The position numbers and the translations under genes are program-made. Source: Nitrososphaerota archaeon (GTDB lineage: Archaea; Thermoproteota; Nitrososphaeria; Nitrososphaerales; UBA183). Taken from it: a DNA stretch of 22,127 nucleotides. Where the stretch lies: the NCBI GenBank assembly GCA_027886865.1, contig JAPCJR010000013.1, positions 34,850-56,976 on the forward strand. The letters are read 5' to 3'. Shown here one piece after another: positions 13,559 through 20,426 of this stretch. The stretch's first letter is position 1. Each line of letters starts with the position of its first letter. The notes below the pieces were generated by a model. That model saw only the letters and a program-made list of their open reading frames with translations. It had not been told where the DNA came from and made no database searches.

Positions 13559-14743
13559 CTAAGGTCTGCGTACGTCAGAAGGCACTGCGCGGGCGGTGCC
13601 TTCCCTTATTTCTATTATCAGCTTGTCGCACTCTCGAACCAGGCGGGACTGGTTGAACTGCCATCTCTGCCTTGATTCGTCGTAAAGTTCAGGTATTATG
13701 GTGAACGACAGCGAGTTCGTCTGGTCCACTATGAAATACTTCGCCGTGCTCCTGGTGTCTGAGATCACCTCGGCTAGGTACTGCAATCCCTCGGTGAGCG
13801 ACTCGATGGGGAACACGAGCTCCGCTTCGTAGGTGTCGCCCACGGCCTCCGACCAGATGAAGGGCAGTATGTTGAGCCTCGCCATCACTTCGAGCCTCTT
13901 CGCCTGGTCCAGGTCCGAGAACATCACCACGACCCAGAGGTAGGTGTGCCTCCTATTGGCGGCCCTCTCCATCTTGTAATCGTATGTGGTGCCCATCCAC
14001 TTTATCACGTAGCCCTTGATCAGTTTGCGCTCCTCGATGTGCTTCCTAAAGTGCCACGTCAGCGTCTTGTAATTGATATCGAGCGACTCGGCCATCTGGG
14101 CTAACGTCTTGTTCCCGTCCATCTGCAGCTGCTTGAGGATCAGCAGGTCGATCATGTCGAACTTCTCCTTGCCCGACGGGAGATGTGCCGCTGCATGCCT
14201 GTCCAGCTTCGTGTCCGTGGACCAGTGGTAGTCCCAGACTCCCTCATCAAAGTCGTACATGTCTGTCTTCATCGGCGGGTTGCGGAACCACTGGAACGTC
14301 TGCAGCTCCAGCGACTTGAACACCCCCTTCTTCTGCAGCCCGGCGAAGAACTCTCTGTAGTCCTCGATGCACTCCTCGGGAACCGAGCAGTGAACCACGT
14401 ATCTCCCGTCCGGCAGGACCTTTTCGTAGCTCACTAGGAACCCCTGGTTGCTCAGGATCGTCATCATCTTCTTTGAAATTGGTTTGTAATCATCTGCGAA
14501 GTCGACGAGCATTATCACGCGCCTGAGACCCAGCTTCTCATGGTCGACCGCGACGTGGACGGCGAAGCCCTTGTTGAGGAGCTTCTCCTTGTACCTGTAA
14601 CGCACGCTCTCCTTGAACTGCCCCAGCTGCCTGGCAATCTCCGAGATGTTGGGTCCGATTTCCGTTATCATCCTCGCCAACTGACCGGTCTTCACGTTGG
14701 AGGTGGCGTCTTCCCCTGAAACTTCCGGTTTGCCTAGGGCCAT
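13559..14743 (-). CDS. Lrp/AsnC-like transcription regulator with two tandem helix-turn-helix halves
   Basis: A 394-residue DNA-binding protein. The first half (about residues 20-175) has a winged helix (TEIGPNISEIARQLGQFKES then VRYRYKEKLLNKGF) and a RAM/ACT-like ligand domain. The second half (from about residue 195) repeats the layout: DMIDLLILKQLQMDGNKTLA, then QMAESLDINYKTLTWHFRKH, a wing, and another alpha-beta domain (HTYLWVVVMFSDLDQ region). Classical Lrp proteins are about 150 residues with one HTH, so this is a fused or duplicated form; similar long regulators are known in archaea. The target is unknown. It probably acts in the cytosol on its neighbours or itself: a 16-bp palindrome lies about 35 bp upstream of its TATA box. 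ATG 14743 is used. Confidence 0.8.
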   Translation of the reverse strand: MALGKPEVSGEDATSNVKTGQLARMITEIGPNISEIARQLGQFKESVRYRYKEKLLNKGFAVHVAVDHEKLGLRRVIMLVDFADDYKPISKKMMTILSNQGFLVSYEKVLPDGRYVVHCSVPEECIEDYREFFAGLQKKGVFKSLELQTFQWFRNPPMKTDMYDFDEGVWDYHWSTDTKLDRHAAAHLPSGKEKFDMIDLLILKQLQMDGNKTLAQMAESLDINYKTLTWHFRKHIEERKLIKGYVIKWMGTTYDYKMERAANRRHTYLWVVVMFSDLDQAKRLEVMARLNILPFIWSEAVGDTYEAELVFPIESLTEGLQYLAEVISDTRSTAKYFIVDQTNSLSFTIIPELYDESRQRWQFNQSRLVRECDKLIIEIREGTARAVPSDVRRP

Positions 14744-14780
14744 GAAATCGACGCAGGCGTCGGTTTACCGTGTTCCGTAC

Positions 14781-14789
14781 TTATATATT
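14781..14789 (-). promoter_or_regulatory. TATA box of the Lrp-like regulator
   Basis: On the minus strand this reads AATATATAA, centred 42 bp from ATG 14743, giving a predicted leader of about 14 nt. Confidence 0.5.
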
Positions 14790-14812
14790 GCGATTACTTA
14801 TCTTATGTAAAG

Positions 14813-14828
14813 TCTAAGTTCGCTTAGA
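14813..14828. promoter_or_regulatory. Palindrome TCTAAG-TTCG-CTTAGA: TFB terminator hairpin or operator
   Basis: Perfect 6-bp arms enclose a TTCG tetraloop. It lies 35 bp past the stop of TFB and about 25-35 bp upstream of the TATA box of the Lrp-like gene, so it could end the TFB transcript or serve as an operator for the regulator. Confidence 0.35.
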
Positions 14829-14862
14829 ATGAAAGAAGAGCAAGCCGGGCGCCGACTTGGCC

Positions 14863-15801
14863 CTAGATGCTAAGGGCGGACCTTAGTCCCTTGTATCTGT
14901 TCCTGATGGTGACCTCGGTGACGCCCGCCGCTTCGGCGACGTCGCGCTGCGTCTTGTCCTCTCCCTCGAGGGTGCACGACACGTAGAGCGCCGCCGCTGC
15001 CAGCCCCATGGGATCCTTGCCCGCGGAGACGCGCGCTTCCTCCGCCTTCTTCAGTATCTCGAGCGCTCTCCTCTTGGTCTTCTCGGATAGCCCCGCCCTG
15101 GAGGCAATCCTCGACACGCACTTGGTCGGGTCGACGACCGGCATCTTGATGTCCATCTCCTTGAGGAGCAGCCTGTAGCATCGCGCGATGTCCTTCTTCT
15201 TCACGTTCGAAACGACCGCGAGGTCCTTCAGCGTCCTCGGCGTCTCTCTGTCTCGGCAGGCCGCGTACAGCGAGGCGGCGATTATGGCAGATATCGACCT
15301 TCCTCGCACGAGGCCTCTCTCCAGGGCCTTCCTGTAGATGTAAGCCGCTTTCTCGACGACCGCGTCGGAGACCGCGAGTTTGTCAGACAGCCTGTCCAGT
15401 TCGCTGAAAGCCTGCCTCAGGTTCCGGTCCACTGGCTCGTGGACTTGGCTCCTGCTGTCCCAGGTCCTCAGCCTCTCCACGGTCGCTTTCATCGAAGCTG
15501 AAAGAGATTTTCCGGATGCGTCTTTGTTGATTCCTCCTATGACGGTCGCGAGCCCCATGTCGTGCATCGCGATGGAAGTGGGAATCCCTCCCCTCGATCG
15601 GTCGTCCTTCTCGTCCTTGGAGAACGCACGCCATTCAGGTCCTATCTCCTCGATCTTCTCCTTCGCGACGAAGCCACAACTGCTGCAGAAGAGCTCTCCC
15701 CCATTCGGGTCCACTATCATCGGACCCTTTGCGCATCGGGGGCACTTGTCGAGCGCCTTTTGCATCCTCATCAGCCGCGAGAAGTCTCTTTCGTAGGTCA
15801 T
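14863..15801 (-). CDS. tfb: Transcription initiation factor IIB (TFB)
   Basis: A 312-residue TFB of normal length. An N-terminal zinc ribbon carries C20, C23, C39 and C42 (CPRC...CSSC). The B-reader/linker region follows (EEIGPEWRAFSKDEKDDRSR, ending in the conserved Arg-Ser-Arg turn), and then two cyclin-like repeats, the second starting near PVVDPTKCVSRIASRAGLSE and ending at VTEVTIRNRYKGLR. TFB recruits RNA polymerase to TBP-bound TATA boxes, and this gene marks the genome as archaeal. ATG 15801 is chosen: it starts the conserved protein and lies near the TATA-like TTTTAATC at 15822-15829. The frame stays open upstream to 15927, but that part is AT-rich spacer and unlike TFB. Many archaea carry several TFB paralogs; whether this is the main one is unknown. 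Confidence 0.95.
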   Translation of the reverse strand: MTYERDFSRLMRMQKALDKCPRCAKGPMIVDPNGGELFCSSCGFVAKEKIEEIGPEWRAFSKDEKDDRSRGGIPTSIAMHDMGLATVIGGINKDASGKSLSASMKATVERLRTWDSRSQVHEPVDRNLRQAFSELDRLSDKLAVSDAVVEKAAYIYRKALERGLVRGRSISAIIAASLYAACRDRETPRTLKDLAVVSNVKKKDIARCYRLLLKEMDIKMPVVDPTKCVSRIASRAGLSEKTKRRALEILKKAEEARVSAGKDPMGLAAAALYVSCTLEGEDKTQRDVAEAAGVTEVTIRNRYKGLRSALSI

Positions 15802-15821
15802 CGCAACAAACACACGAAAAG

Positions 15822-15829
15822 TTTTAATC
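15822..15829 (-). promoter_or_regulatory. TATA-like box of TFB
   Basis: On the minus strand GATTAAAA is centred about 24 bp from ATG 15801, which fits a leaderless start. A second TATA-like run near 15859 would give a leader of about 30 nt. Confidence 0.45.
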
Positions 15830-16075
15830 TTCAAACCCGGCTTGAGTCGCCAAATATATTTAAGTTTTATGAATTCCTCATCTATTTTTGGGCTATGTCG
15901 ACCCAAATAATATAATAACTGCATCATATCCTGAGATTCTATGCAGAGAATACAGACTACCTGAAGGAATATTCAAAACTGTGATTAAAACCCGCGTTAT
16001 TTTACCATTTAATGTGTTCGCTTCGCCTTCCATATAGTGAAGGGCCCTGGAATGTGGAGGAGTCTTTCATCACAC

Positions 16076-16083
16076 TTTTATAG
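16076..16083 (+). promoter_or_regulatory. TATA box of the 7-TM/winged-helix operon
   Basis: TTTTATAG is centred 35 bp upstream of ATG 16115, so the mRNA should start near 16108. The GTG at 16037 lies upstream of this box and is therefore unlikely as start. Confidence 0.5.
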
Positions 16084-16114
16084 AACGGGGCATGGCGGTT
16101 TTGTTGAACGCGGC

Positions 16115-16756
16115 ATGGACGGACTCCTCATGTTAGAGAACGCGCTTCAGTTTGTAGGAGCATTCGTAGCGTTTTCCATAGCGTTGGTCTCCTACAAGGG
16201 AGTCCGGCAGACCAAGAGCAGCTCGCTCTTGCGGCTCGCCGCTGCGTTCGTCTTCCTTGGGGCAGGTTTCTTACTCGAAGGGCTCTACGGCTTCAGTTCG
16301 CTGAACCTTCTGCCAGGCTTCGAGGTCTCGCTGACGACGCTCCTGATCTCAGGTCTCTTCCTCGAGACGGCCGGATACTTCTTCCTGGCGTTCTCCCACA
16401 TGCTGGACGTCGTCTTCGACAAGCGTATGGGCGTGATGCTGGCACTCTTCCCGTTGATGGCCATCAACCAGGGCAGCCTCGCAGTCGTGCTGACCAGCCT
16501 CTCGTTCTACTTCATAGCGTACGGGGTCGTCGAGACTCTGTTCGCCTACTCCAAGAACCGGAACCCGAACACGCTGCTCATCGCTTCAGGCTTGGCCGTG
16601 CTCGCGGGCGGCTGGTGGCTTTCACTTGTCAGCCCCGACGGACTCTTGTTAAATATAATACAGCTTTTGATGAAAGAAGTTGGACTAGTCACGCTATTCA
16701 TCCCAGTTCTCAAGTTCTCCTTGTCGAAGAAGGGTGTTTGGAATGGCCCAGTATAG
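16115..16756 (+). CDS. Seven-helix membrane protein, possible sensor partner of the downstream winged-helix protein
   Basis: A 213-residue protein made of seven hydrophobic segments: ALQFVGAFVAFSIALVSY, the LLRLAAAFVFLGAGF segment, LTTLLISGLFLETAGYFFLAF, GVMLALFPLMAI, SLAVVLTSLSFYFIAYGVV, TLLIASGLAVLAGGWWLS, and GLVTLFIPVLKF. Short loops and almost no soluble domain suggest a membrane receptor or sensor rather than an enzyme. I recognise no catalytic motif and no retinal-binding lysine pattern. ATG 16115 is chosen from the TATA position; ATG 16130 is an alternative. Its last 14 bases overlap the winged-helix gene, so the two are translated together. It is divergent from TFB. The function is not known. 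Confidence 0.75.
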   Translation: MDGLLMLENALQFVGAFVAFSIALVSYKGVRQTKSSSLLRLAAAFVFLGAGFLLEGLYGFSSLNLLPGFEVSLTTLLISGLFLETAGYFFLAFSHMLDVVFDKRMGVMLALFPLMAINQGSLAVVLTSLSFYFIAYGVVETLFAYSKNRNPNTLLIASGLAVLAGGWWLSLVSPDGLLLNIIQLLMKEVGLVTLFIPVLKFSLSKKGVWNGPV

Positions 16757-17030
16757 AACCCAAACCAAGATAATCGCGGACATTCTTGCCACCGCCCGAG
16801 ACCTGAATACCGCGGGTGAAGGCGTGGGCATCACAACACTACTGCGGAGAGGAAATGTCTCTTACTCAAGGATGACCAAGCTGATCACCGACCTCGTCGG
16901 CGCTGGGCTGCTGGTCGAGCTCAACATCGAGAAGAACTCCAAGTACAAGATAAGCGACAAGGGCATCAGCTTCTTGCAGGCATACGGCCAGTTCGAGGAC
17001 TTTGCGCAGTCTTTCGGGCTCCGCCTGTAG
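16743..17030 (+). CDS. Winged helix-turn-helix protein (HTH_45-like)
   Basis: A 95-residue DNA-binding protein. MAQYRTQTKIIADILATARD is the first helix pair, RRGNVSYSRMTKLITDLVGA the recognition helix region, and LVELNIEKNSKYKISDKGISFL the wing plus last helix; the phrase YKISDKGISFL (Y-x-I-T/S-x-K-G) is typical of this archaeal winged-helix family. Such proteins often act as one-domain transcription regulators. ATG 16743 is preferred over GTG 16734. The gene overlaps the 7-TM membrane gene by 14 bp, the strongest sign of a functional link: the membrane protein may hold or signal to this regulator. Confidence 0.85.
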   Translation: MAQYRTQTKIIADILATARDLNTAGEGVGITTLLRRGNVSYSRMTKLITDLVGAGLLVELNIEKNSKYKISDKGISFLQAYGQFEDFAQSFGLRL

Positions 17031-17104
17031 CTGGGTTCGGCTTACGGCCGGCTGTCCCCGTTCGAGAACCGGACACGCACGCACCCGCAATTTTGCAGTG
17101 TGAC

Positions 17105-17110
17105 TTTTAA
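17105..17110 (+). promoter_or_regulatory. TATA-like box of malate dehydrogenase
   Basis: TTTTAA is centred about 35 bp upstream of ATG 17143, predicting a leader of about 7 nt. Confidence 0.45.
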
Positions 17111-17142
17111 CCCGTCGACGCGCCCCTTCGCCCCGATAGAAA

Positions 17143-18057
17143 ATGATTGGCTTCGTCGGCGCCGGACGCGTCGGGGCGCAGGCTGCGCTCGAGGTCGCTT
17201 CTCAGGGAATCGATGACATGGTGCTGGTGGATATCGTCCCGGGGCTCGCTGAGGGCGAGGCGCTGGACATCAGCCACAAGCTCTCGGAGACCGGGGTGGA
17301 CGTCTCGGTCACGGGCTCCTCCGACTACTCGAGCCTCAGGGGCTCCGACGTGGTCGTGATAACCGCAGGGCTCGCAAGGAAGCCAGGCATGACCCGCATG
17401 GACCTGCTCGGCAAGAACGCCGTGATAATCGGGTCGGTGGCGAAAGAGGTCGCTAAGTATGCGCCGGAGGCGGTCGTCGTGACCGTGACGAACCCGATGG
17501 ACGTCATGAATTACGTCGTGCTAAAGGCGACGGGGTTCCCCAAGCACCGGGTGGTGGGTATGGGAGGGGTGCTCGACCTGTCGCGATTCAAGCACGTGCT
17601 CTCTCTCAGGCTCGGAGTCTCGCGCTCGTCGATCACGGCGCTCGTCATCGGCGAACACGGCGAGAACATGCTCCCCCTCGCTCGATACACATCGATCGGC
17701 GGCGTCCCGCTCACCTCCCTCATGAACGAGAAGGAAGTAGAAGACACGATCCAGAGCACCAGGCAGGTTGCGATAGACGTCATCTCGAAGAAGGGCGCGA
17801 CCGTCGATGCCCCCGGGAACGCGATCGCGAGGATGGTGAGGGCGATCGTCTGGGACCGGAAGGATGTGCTTCCCGCATCGTCGTTCCTGGACGGCGAGTA
17901 CGGGGTGAGCGGTATCGGCATAGGCGTCCCTCTCAAGCTCGGCTCTTCGGGGGTCGAGAGGATATTCGACCTGCCCCTCAACGATGGCGAGCGCGCGCAG
18001 TTCATGAAGGGGGTGGAGACCATCAGGGAAGGGGTCGCCGCGCTCCCTCCCTTCTGA
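17143..18057 (+). CDS. mdh: Malate dehydrogenase (LDH/MDH family)
   Basis: A 304-residue NAD-dependent dehydrogenase that interconverts malate and oxaloacetate in the TCA cycle. The dinucleotide loop GAGRVG is at residues 6-11, and D30 at the end of the second strand favours NAD. The substrate loop ARKPGMTR has R79 and R85; an arginine at this first position marks malate rather than lactate dehydrogenases, which carry glutamine there. N117 (TNPMDV), D145 and R148 (LDLSRF) and the catalytic H172 (GEHGE) complete the active site. The length is normal. It has its own TATA-like box, and lies 90 bp before the Etf/Fix operon on the same strand. Confidence 0.94.
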   Translation: MIGFVGAGRVGAQAALEVASQGIDDMVLVDIVPGLAEGEALDISHKLSETGVDVSVTGSSDYSSLRGSDVVVITAGLARKPGMTRMDLLGKNAVIIGSVAKEVAKYAPEAVVVTVTNPMDVMNYVVLKATGFPKHRVVGMGGVLDLSRFKHVLSLRLGVSRSSITALVIGEHGENMLPLARYTSIGGVPLTSLMNEKEVEDTIQSTRQVAIDVISKKGATVDAPGNAIARMVRAIVWDRKDVLPASSFLDGEYGVSGIGIGVPLKLGSSGVERIFDLPLNDGERAQFMKGVETIREGVAALPPF

Positions 18058-18103
18058 GCCGGGCCGCGATCAGGCAGAATCGGCAGAGACCCGTTTCAAT
18101 ACG

Positions 18104-18110
18104 TTTAAAA
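18104..18110 (+). promoter_or_regulatory. TATA box of the Etf/Fix operon
   Basis: TTTAAAA is centred 41 bp upstream of ATG 18148, predicting a leader of about 13 nt ahead of the EtfB-EtfA-FixCX operon. Confidence 0.5.
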
Positions 18111-18147
18111 TCACTCGATAGGCGGCCGCTCTCTCAGGCCAACGTAG

Positions 18148-19326
18148 ATGCTCATCATCGCGCTCCTGAAAGGAGTTCCCGCGAGGACTACGAAGGTCGT
18201 GACCGTCGGAGGCGTTCTAAAGAGGGAAGAGATGGAGATAGTGCTCAACCCGCACGACACGAAGGCGATAGAGGCGGCGGATTATGTGAAGCGGAAGGTG
18301 GGCGGGAAGACGGTGGCGCTCAGCATGGGACCCGACATCAAGCTCTCTCCGCTCATCAAACCGCTCTACCACGCAGAGGTCTTCGGTGTCGACGAAGCGT
18401 TCATCCTGAGCGACAGGAAGATGGCCGGCGCCGACACCCTAGCTACTTCGTACGCCGTCTCGCTCGGCGTGAAGAAGGTCCTCGAGAGATACACCAGGCC
18501 GGTGGAGGAGCTGGCCTCGATGATCAAGGGCGGGGCCGCGACCGATACGGTGGCTGCCAAGGCGAAGGAGTTCTACACACAGAACCTCGTGCCGAACATG
18601 GTCTATTCGGAGCTGCCCGCAGTGAAGGACAGCGCGATCGCGCAGCTCGTGGCGGGAAAGGTCTCGGCTGAGCAAGCTGTCCGGATGCTGGAGGAGGTCA
18701 AGGAGGGTTATTCACGTTTCATCATAGTCTCAGGGATCAAGACGACCGACGGGGAGACCGGCAGCGTGGGGCCCCAGGTGGCGGAGTCGCTCGCCGAGTC
18801 GATGGGGGTGGACTTTCCCCACGTCACCTACGTGGAGGACTTTAACATCGACCCAGCGACTATGGTCGTAGAGGCCGAGAGGAAGATCGGCAGGCTCGTC
18901 CAGAAGCTCGAGCTTCACCTCCCTGCGCTTCTTACCATCTCCCCCGAGTACGCCCCTAGGGTCCCCGACCCATCCACCCAGTTCTCGGTCCGGGGCAACA
19001 CGTTCAGGGCAAAGTCGCTGACGCCGATGAAGTGGAACGCGGAGGAGCTCAACGCCGACCCGACCAGGCTGGGGCTGGCGGGTTCCCCTACCATCGTGGG
19101 GCCCGGCGTCGACATAGGGAAGCCCCCGGTGCAGAAGATCGTGGGCAAGAGCATCGTCTTCACAAGGAGGGTGGAAAAGTTCTCGAGCGGACTCACGGAC
19201 TACGGCCCCTTCGACCCCGGAGACCTCGCGCAGTTGCTTCCTGAGGCGGTCTTCGCCGAACTTAGGGCGAGGGGCGTCTTGGGCCCATTCACCTTGGAAC
19301 TGTTCCAGCAGGAGCTGTTCACTTGA
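18148..19326 (+). CDS. fixA: Electron transfer flavoprotein beta subunit (EtfB/FixA), enlarged form
   Basis: A 392-residue EtfB. Family marks are LNPHDTKAIEAA (residues 33-44), GADTLATSYA (94-103), TTDGETGSVGPQVAESLA (199-216, nucleotide-binding loop) and GLAGSPTIV near residue 315. Usual EtfB proteins have about 255-265 residues. The extra length is mainly an insertion of about 75 residues (112-188) between GVKKV and SRFIIVSG, plus a longer C-terminal arm. EtfB with EtfA takes electrons from NADH or acyl-CoA-type donors and passes them to FixC/FixX. It overlaps the EtfA gene by 4 bp. In Fix-type complexes the beta subunit binds a second nucleotide or flavin; I cannot prove bifurcation from this sequence. 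Confidence 0.92.
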   Translation: MLIIALLKGVPARTTKVVTVGGVLKREEMEIVLNPHDTKAIEAADYVKRKVGGKTVALSMGPDIKLSPLIKPLYHAEVFGVDEAFILSDRKMAGADTLATSYAVSLGVKKVLERYTRPVEELASMIKGGAATDTVAAKAKEFYTQNLVPNMVYSELPAVKDSAIAQLVAGKVSAEQAVRMLEEVKEGYSRFIIVSGIKTTDGETGSVGPQVAESLAESMGVDFPHVTYVEDFNIDPATMVVEAERKIGRLVQKLELHLPALLTISPEYAPRVPDPSTQFSVRGNTFRAKSLTPMKWNAEELNADPTRLGLAGSPTIVGPGVDIGKPPVQKIVGKSIVFTRRVEKFSSGLTDYGPFDPGDLAQLLPEAVFAELRARGVLGPFTLELFQQELFT

Positions 19327-20426
19327 GCGTCGAGACCCTAGACTACAGGGACGTCTGGGTCTACCTCCAGCGCGACGGAGACTCCCTCTCATCCGACTCG
19401 AAGGAACTCATCGCGGCGGGACGAAGGGTGGCTGACAAGCTCAAGCAGGAGGTGGTGGGTGTCATCCTGGGTCACGAACTGAAGGGTATCGCCAAGGAGG
19501 CCATCGAGTTCGGGGCGGACCGAGTCCTCGCGGTCGACGACCCTGCACTCGGAGACTACTTCAGCCTGAGGATAATAGACACGCTCCACTTCCTGGTGAA
19601 GCAAAGAAAGCCCTACTCTTTCCTGTTCCTCTCCACCGAACAGGGGAAGGACCTTGCTCCGCGGCTCGCCTACAGGGAGAAGACCGGCCTCGCGACAGAC
19701 AACATCCAGCTCGAGGTCGACGACTACTACAGCCCTGGAGCCAAGCTGACCTACAAGAACCTCGTCATCCAGATACGCCCGGACTTCGGGACCAGGGTCG
19801 CGAAGATCTACACCCCGCGCAACCGTCCACAGATGTCGACGGTGAGGCCCGGCAACTTCGAGCCGCTCCCCAGGGATGCCAGCCGCAAGGGCGTCATAGA
19901 GAAGCTGGACCTCCCCGACAGGGGCAAGTCATACTCGGCGGTGGTCAAGGAGATCAGGGAGCTGCCCAAGCCGGCTATCAACCTGAAGGATGCGCAAGTG
20001 GTGATCAGCTTGGGGATGGGTGTGCTCAGGGACAAGAACGGCAAGGTCCGCGACCCGCACGATGCCTACGAGCTCGCGCTGAAGTTGAAGAAGGTGATAG
20101 AGGAGCGGCAGGGACTCAGGGTGGAGATCGGCGCATCGCGGGCTCTCATCTACGCTGAGCTCAAGGAGCTTCAGGGCTGCGTCGGCAAGGACAACCAGGT
20201 CGGGCAGACGGGGACCACCGTGAACGCGCAGGTCTACATCGCTCTGGGGATAAGCGGGGCGCTGCAGCACAAGGTGGGGATGCAGAAATCGAAGAAGATC
20301 GTCGCTGTGAACCTCGACCCTAACGCGCCGATATTCCAGGTCGCCCACTATCCCATAGTCGAGGACGTCTACGATTTCCTGCCCGAGATGATAGCACGCA
20401 TGGAGGGGGCCGAGCGTGCAGCCTGA
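19323..20426 (+). CDS. fixB: Electron transfer flavoprotein alpha subunit (EtfA/FixB)
   Basis: A 367-residue EtfA, slightly longer than the usual 310-340. The N-terminal half is the Rossmann-like domain. The C-terminal FAD domain shows the hallmark GASRALIYAE, VGQTGTTV (from residue 293), LGISGALQHKVGM, and VAVNLDPNAPIFQVAHYPIV, the segments that hold FAD. It forms the heterodimer with EtfB and carries the electron-shuttling FAD. TTG 19323 overlaps the EtfB stop as TTGA, indicating coupled translation, and the gene overlaps FixC by 11 bp. The three genes are one operon. Confidence 0.94.
   Translation: MSVETLDYRDVWVYLQRDGDSLSSDSKELIAAGRRVADKLKQEVVGVILGHELKGIAKEAIEFGADRVLAVDDPALGDYFSLRIIDTLHFLVKQRKPYSFLFLSTEQGKDLAPRLAYREKTGLATDNIQLEVDDYYSPGAKLTYKNLVIQIRPDFGTRVAKIYTPRNRPQMSTVRPGNFEPLPRDASRKGVIEKLDLPDRGKSYSAVVKEIRELPKPAINLKDAQVVISLGMGVLRDKNGKVRDPHDAYELALKLKKVIEERQGLRVEIGASRALIYAELKELQGCVGKDNQVGQTGTTVNAQVYIALGISGALQHKVGMQKSKKIVAVNLDPNAPIFQVAHYPIVEDVYDFLPEMIARMEGAERAA

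Larger units (their letters stand above)
15802..16114. other. AT-rich divergent promoter region between TFB and the 7-TM gene
   Basis: This 313-bp spacer has no convincing gene. It holds TATA-like boxes for both sides: TTTTAATC (15822-15829) and AAATATATTTAAG (about 15853-15865) towards TFB, TTTTATAG (16076-16083) towards the 7-TM gene, and further AT-rich runs (GATTAAAAC near 15982, CATATAG near 16031). It is much richer in A and T than the surrounding genes. No RNA gene or clear inverted repeat was found. Confidence 0.55.

Noticed and set aside
15802..15927. 42-codon N-terminal extension of TFB
   Set aside because: It is AT-rich spacer containing the TATA-like boxes; standard TFB length and the zinc ribbon position fit ATG 15801.
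16037..16114. 26-codon N-terminal extension of the 7-TM protein from GTG 16037
   Set aside because: It lies upstream of the TATA box at 16076-16083, so it would not be in the mRNA, and it is not hydrophobic.
17052..17074. Hairpin around GTTCGAGAAC that looked like a tRNA T-arm
   Set aside because: The outer arms pair for only five bases, the stem around the loop does not pair as in a tRNA, and there is no anticodon or acceptor stem nearby.
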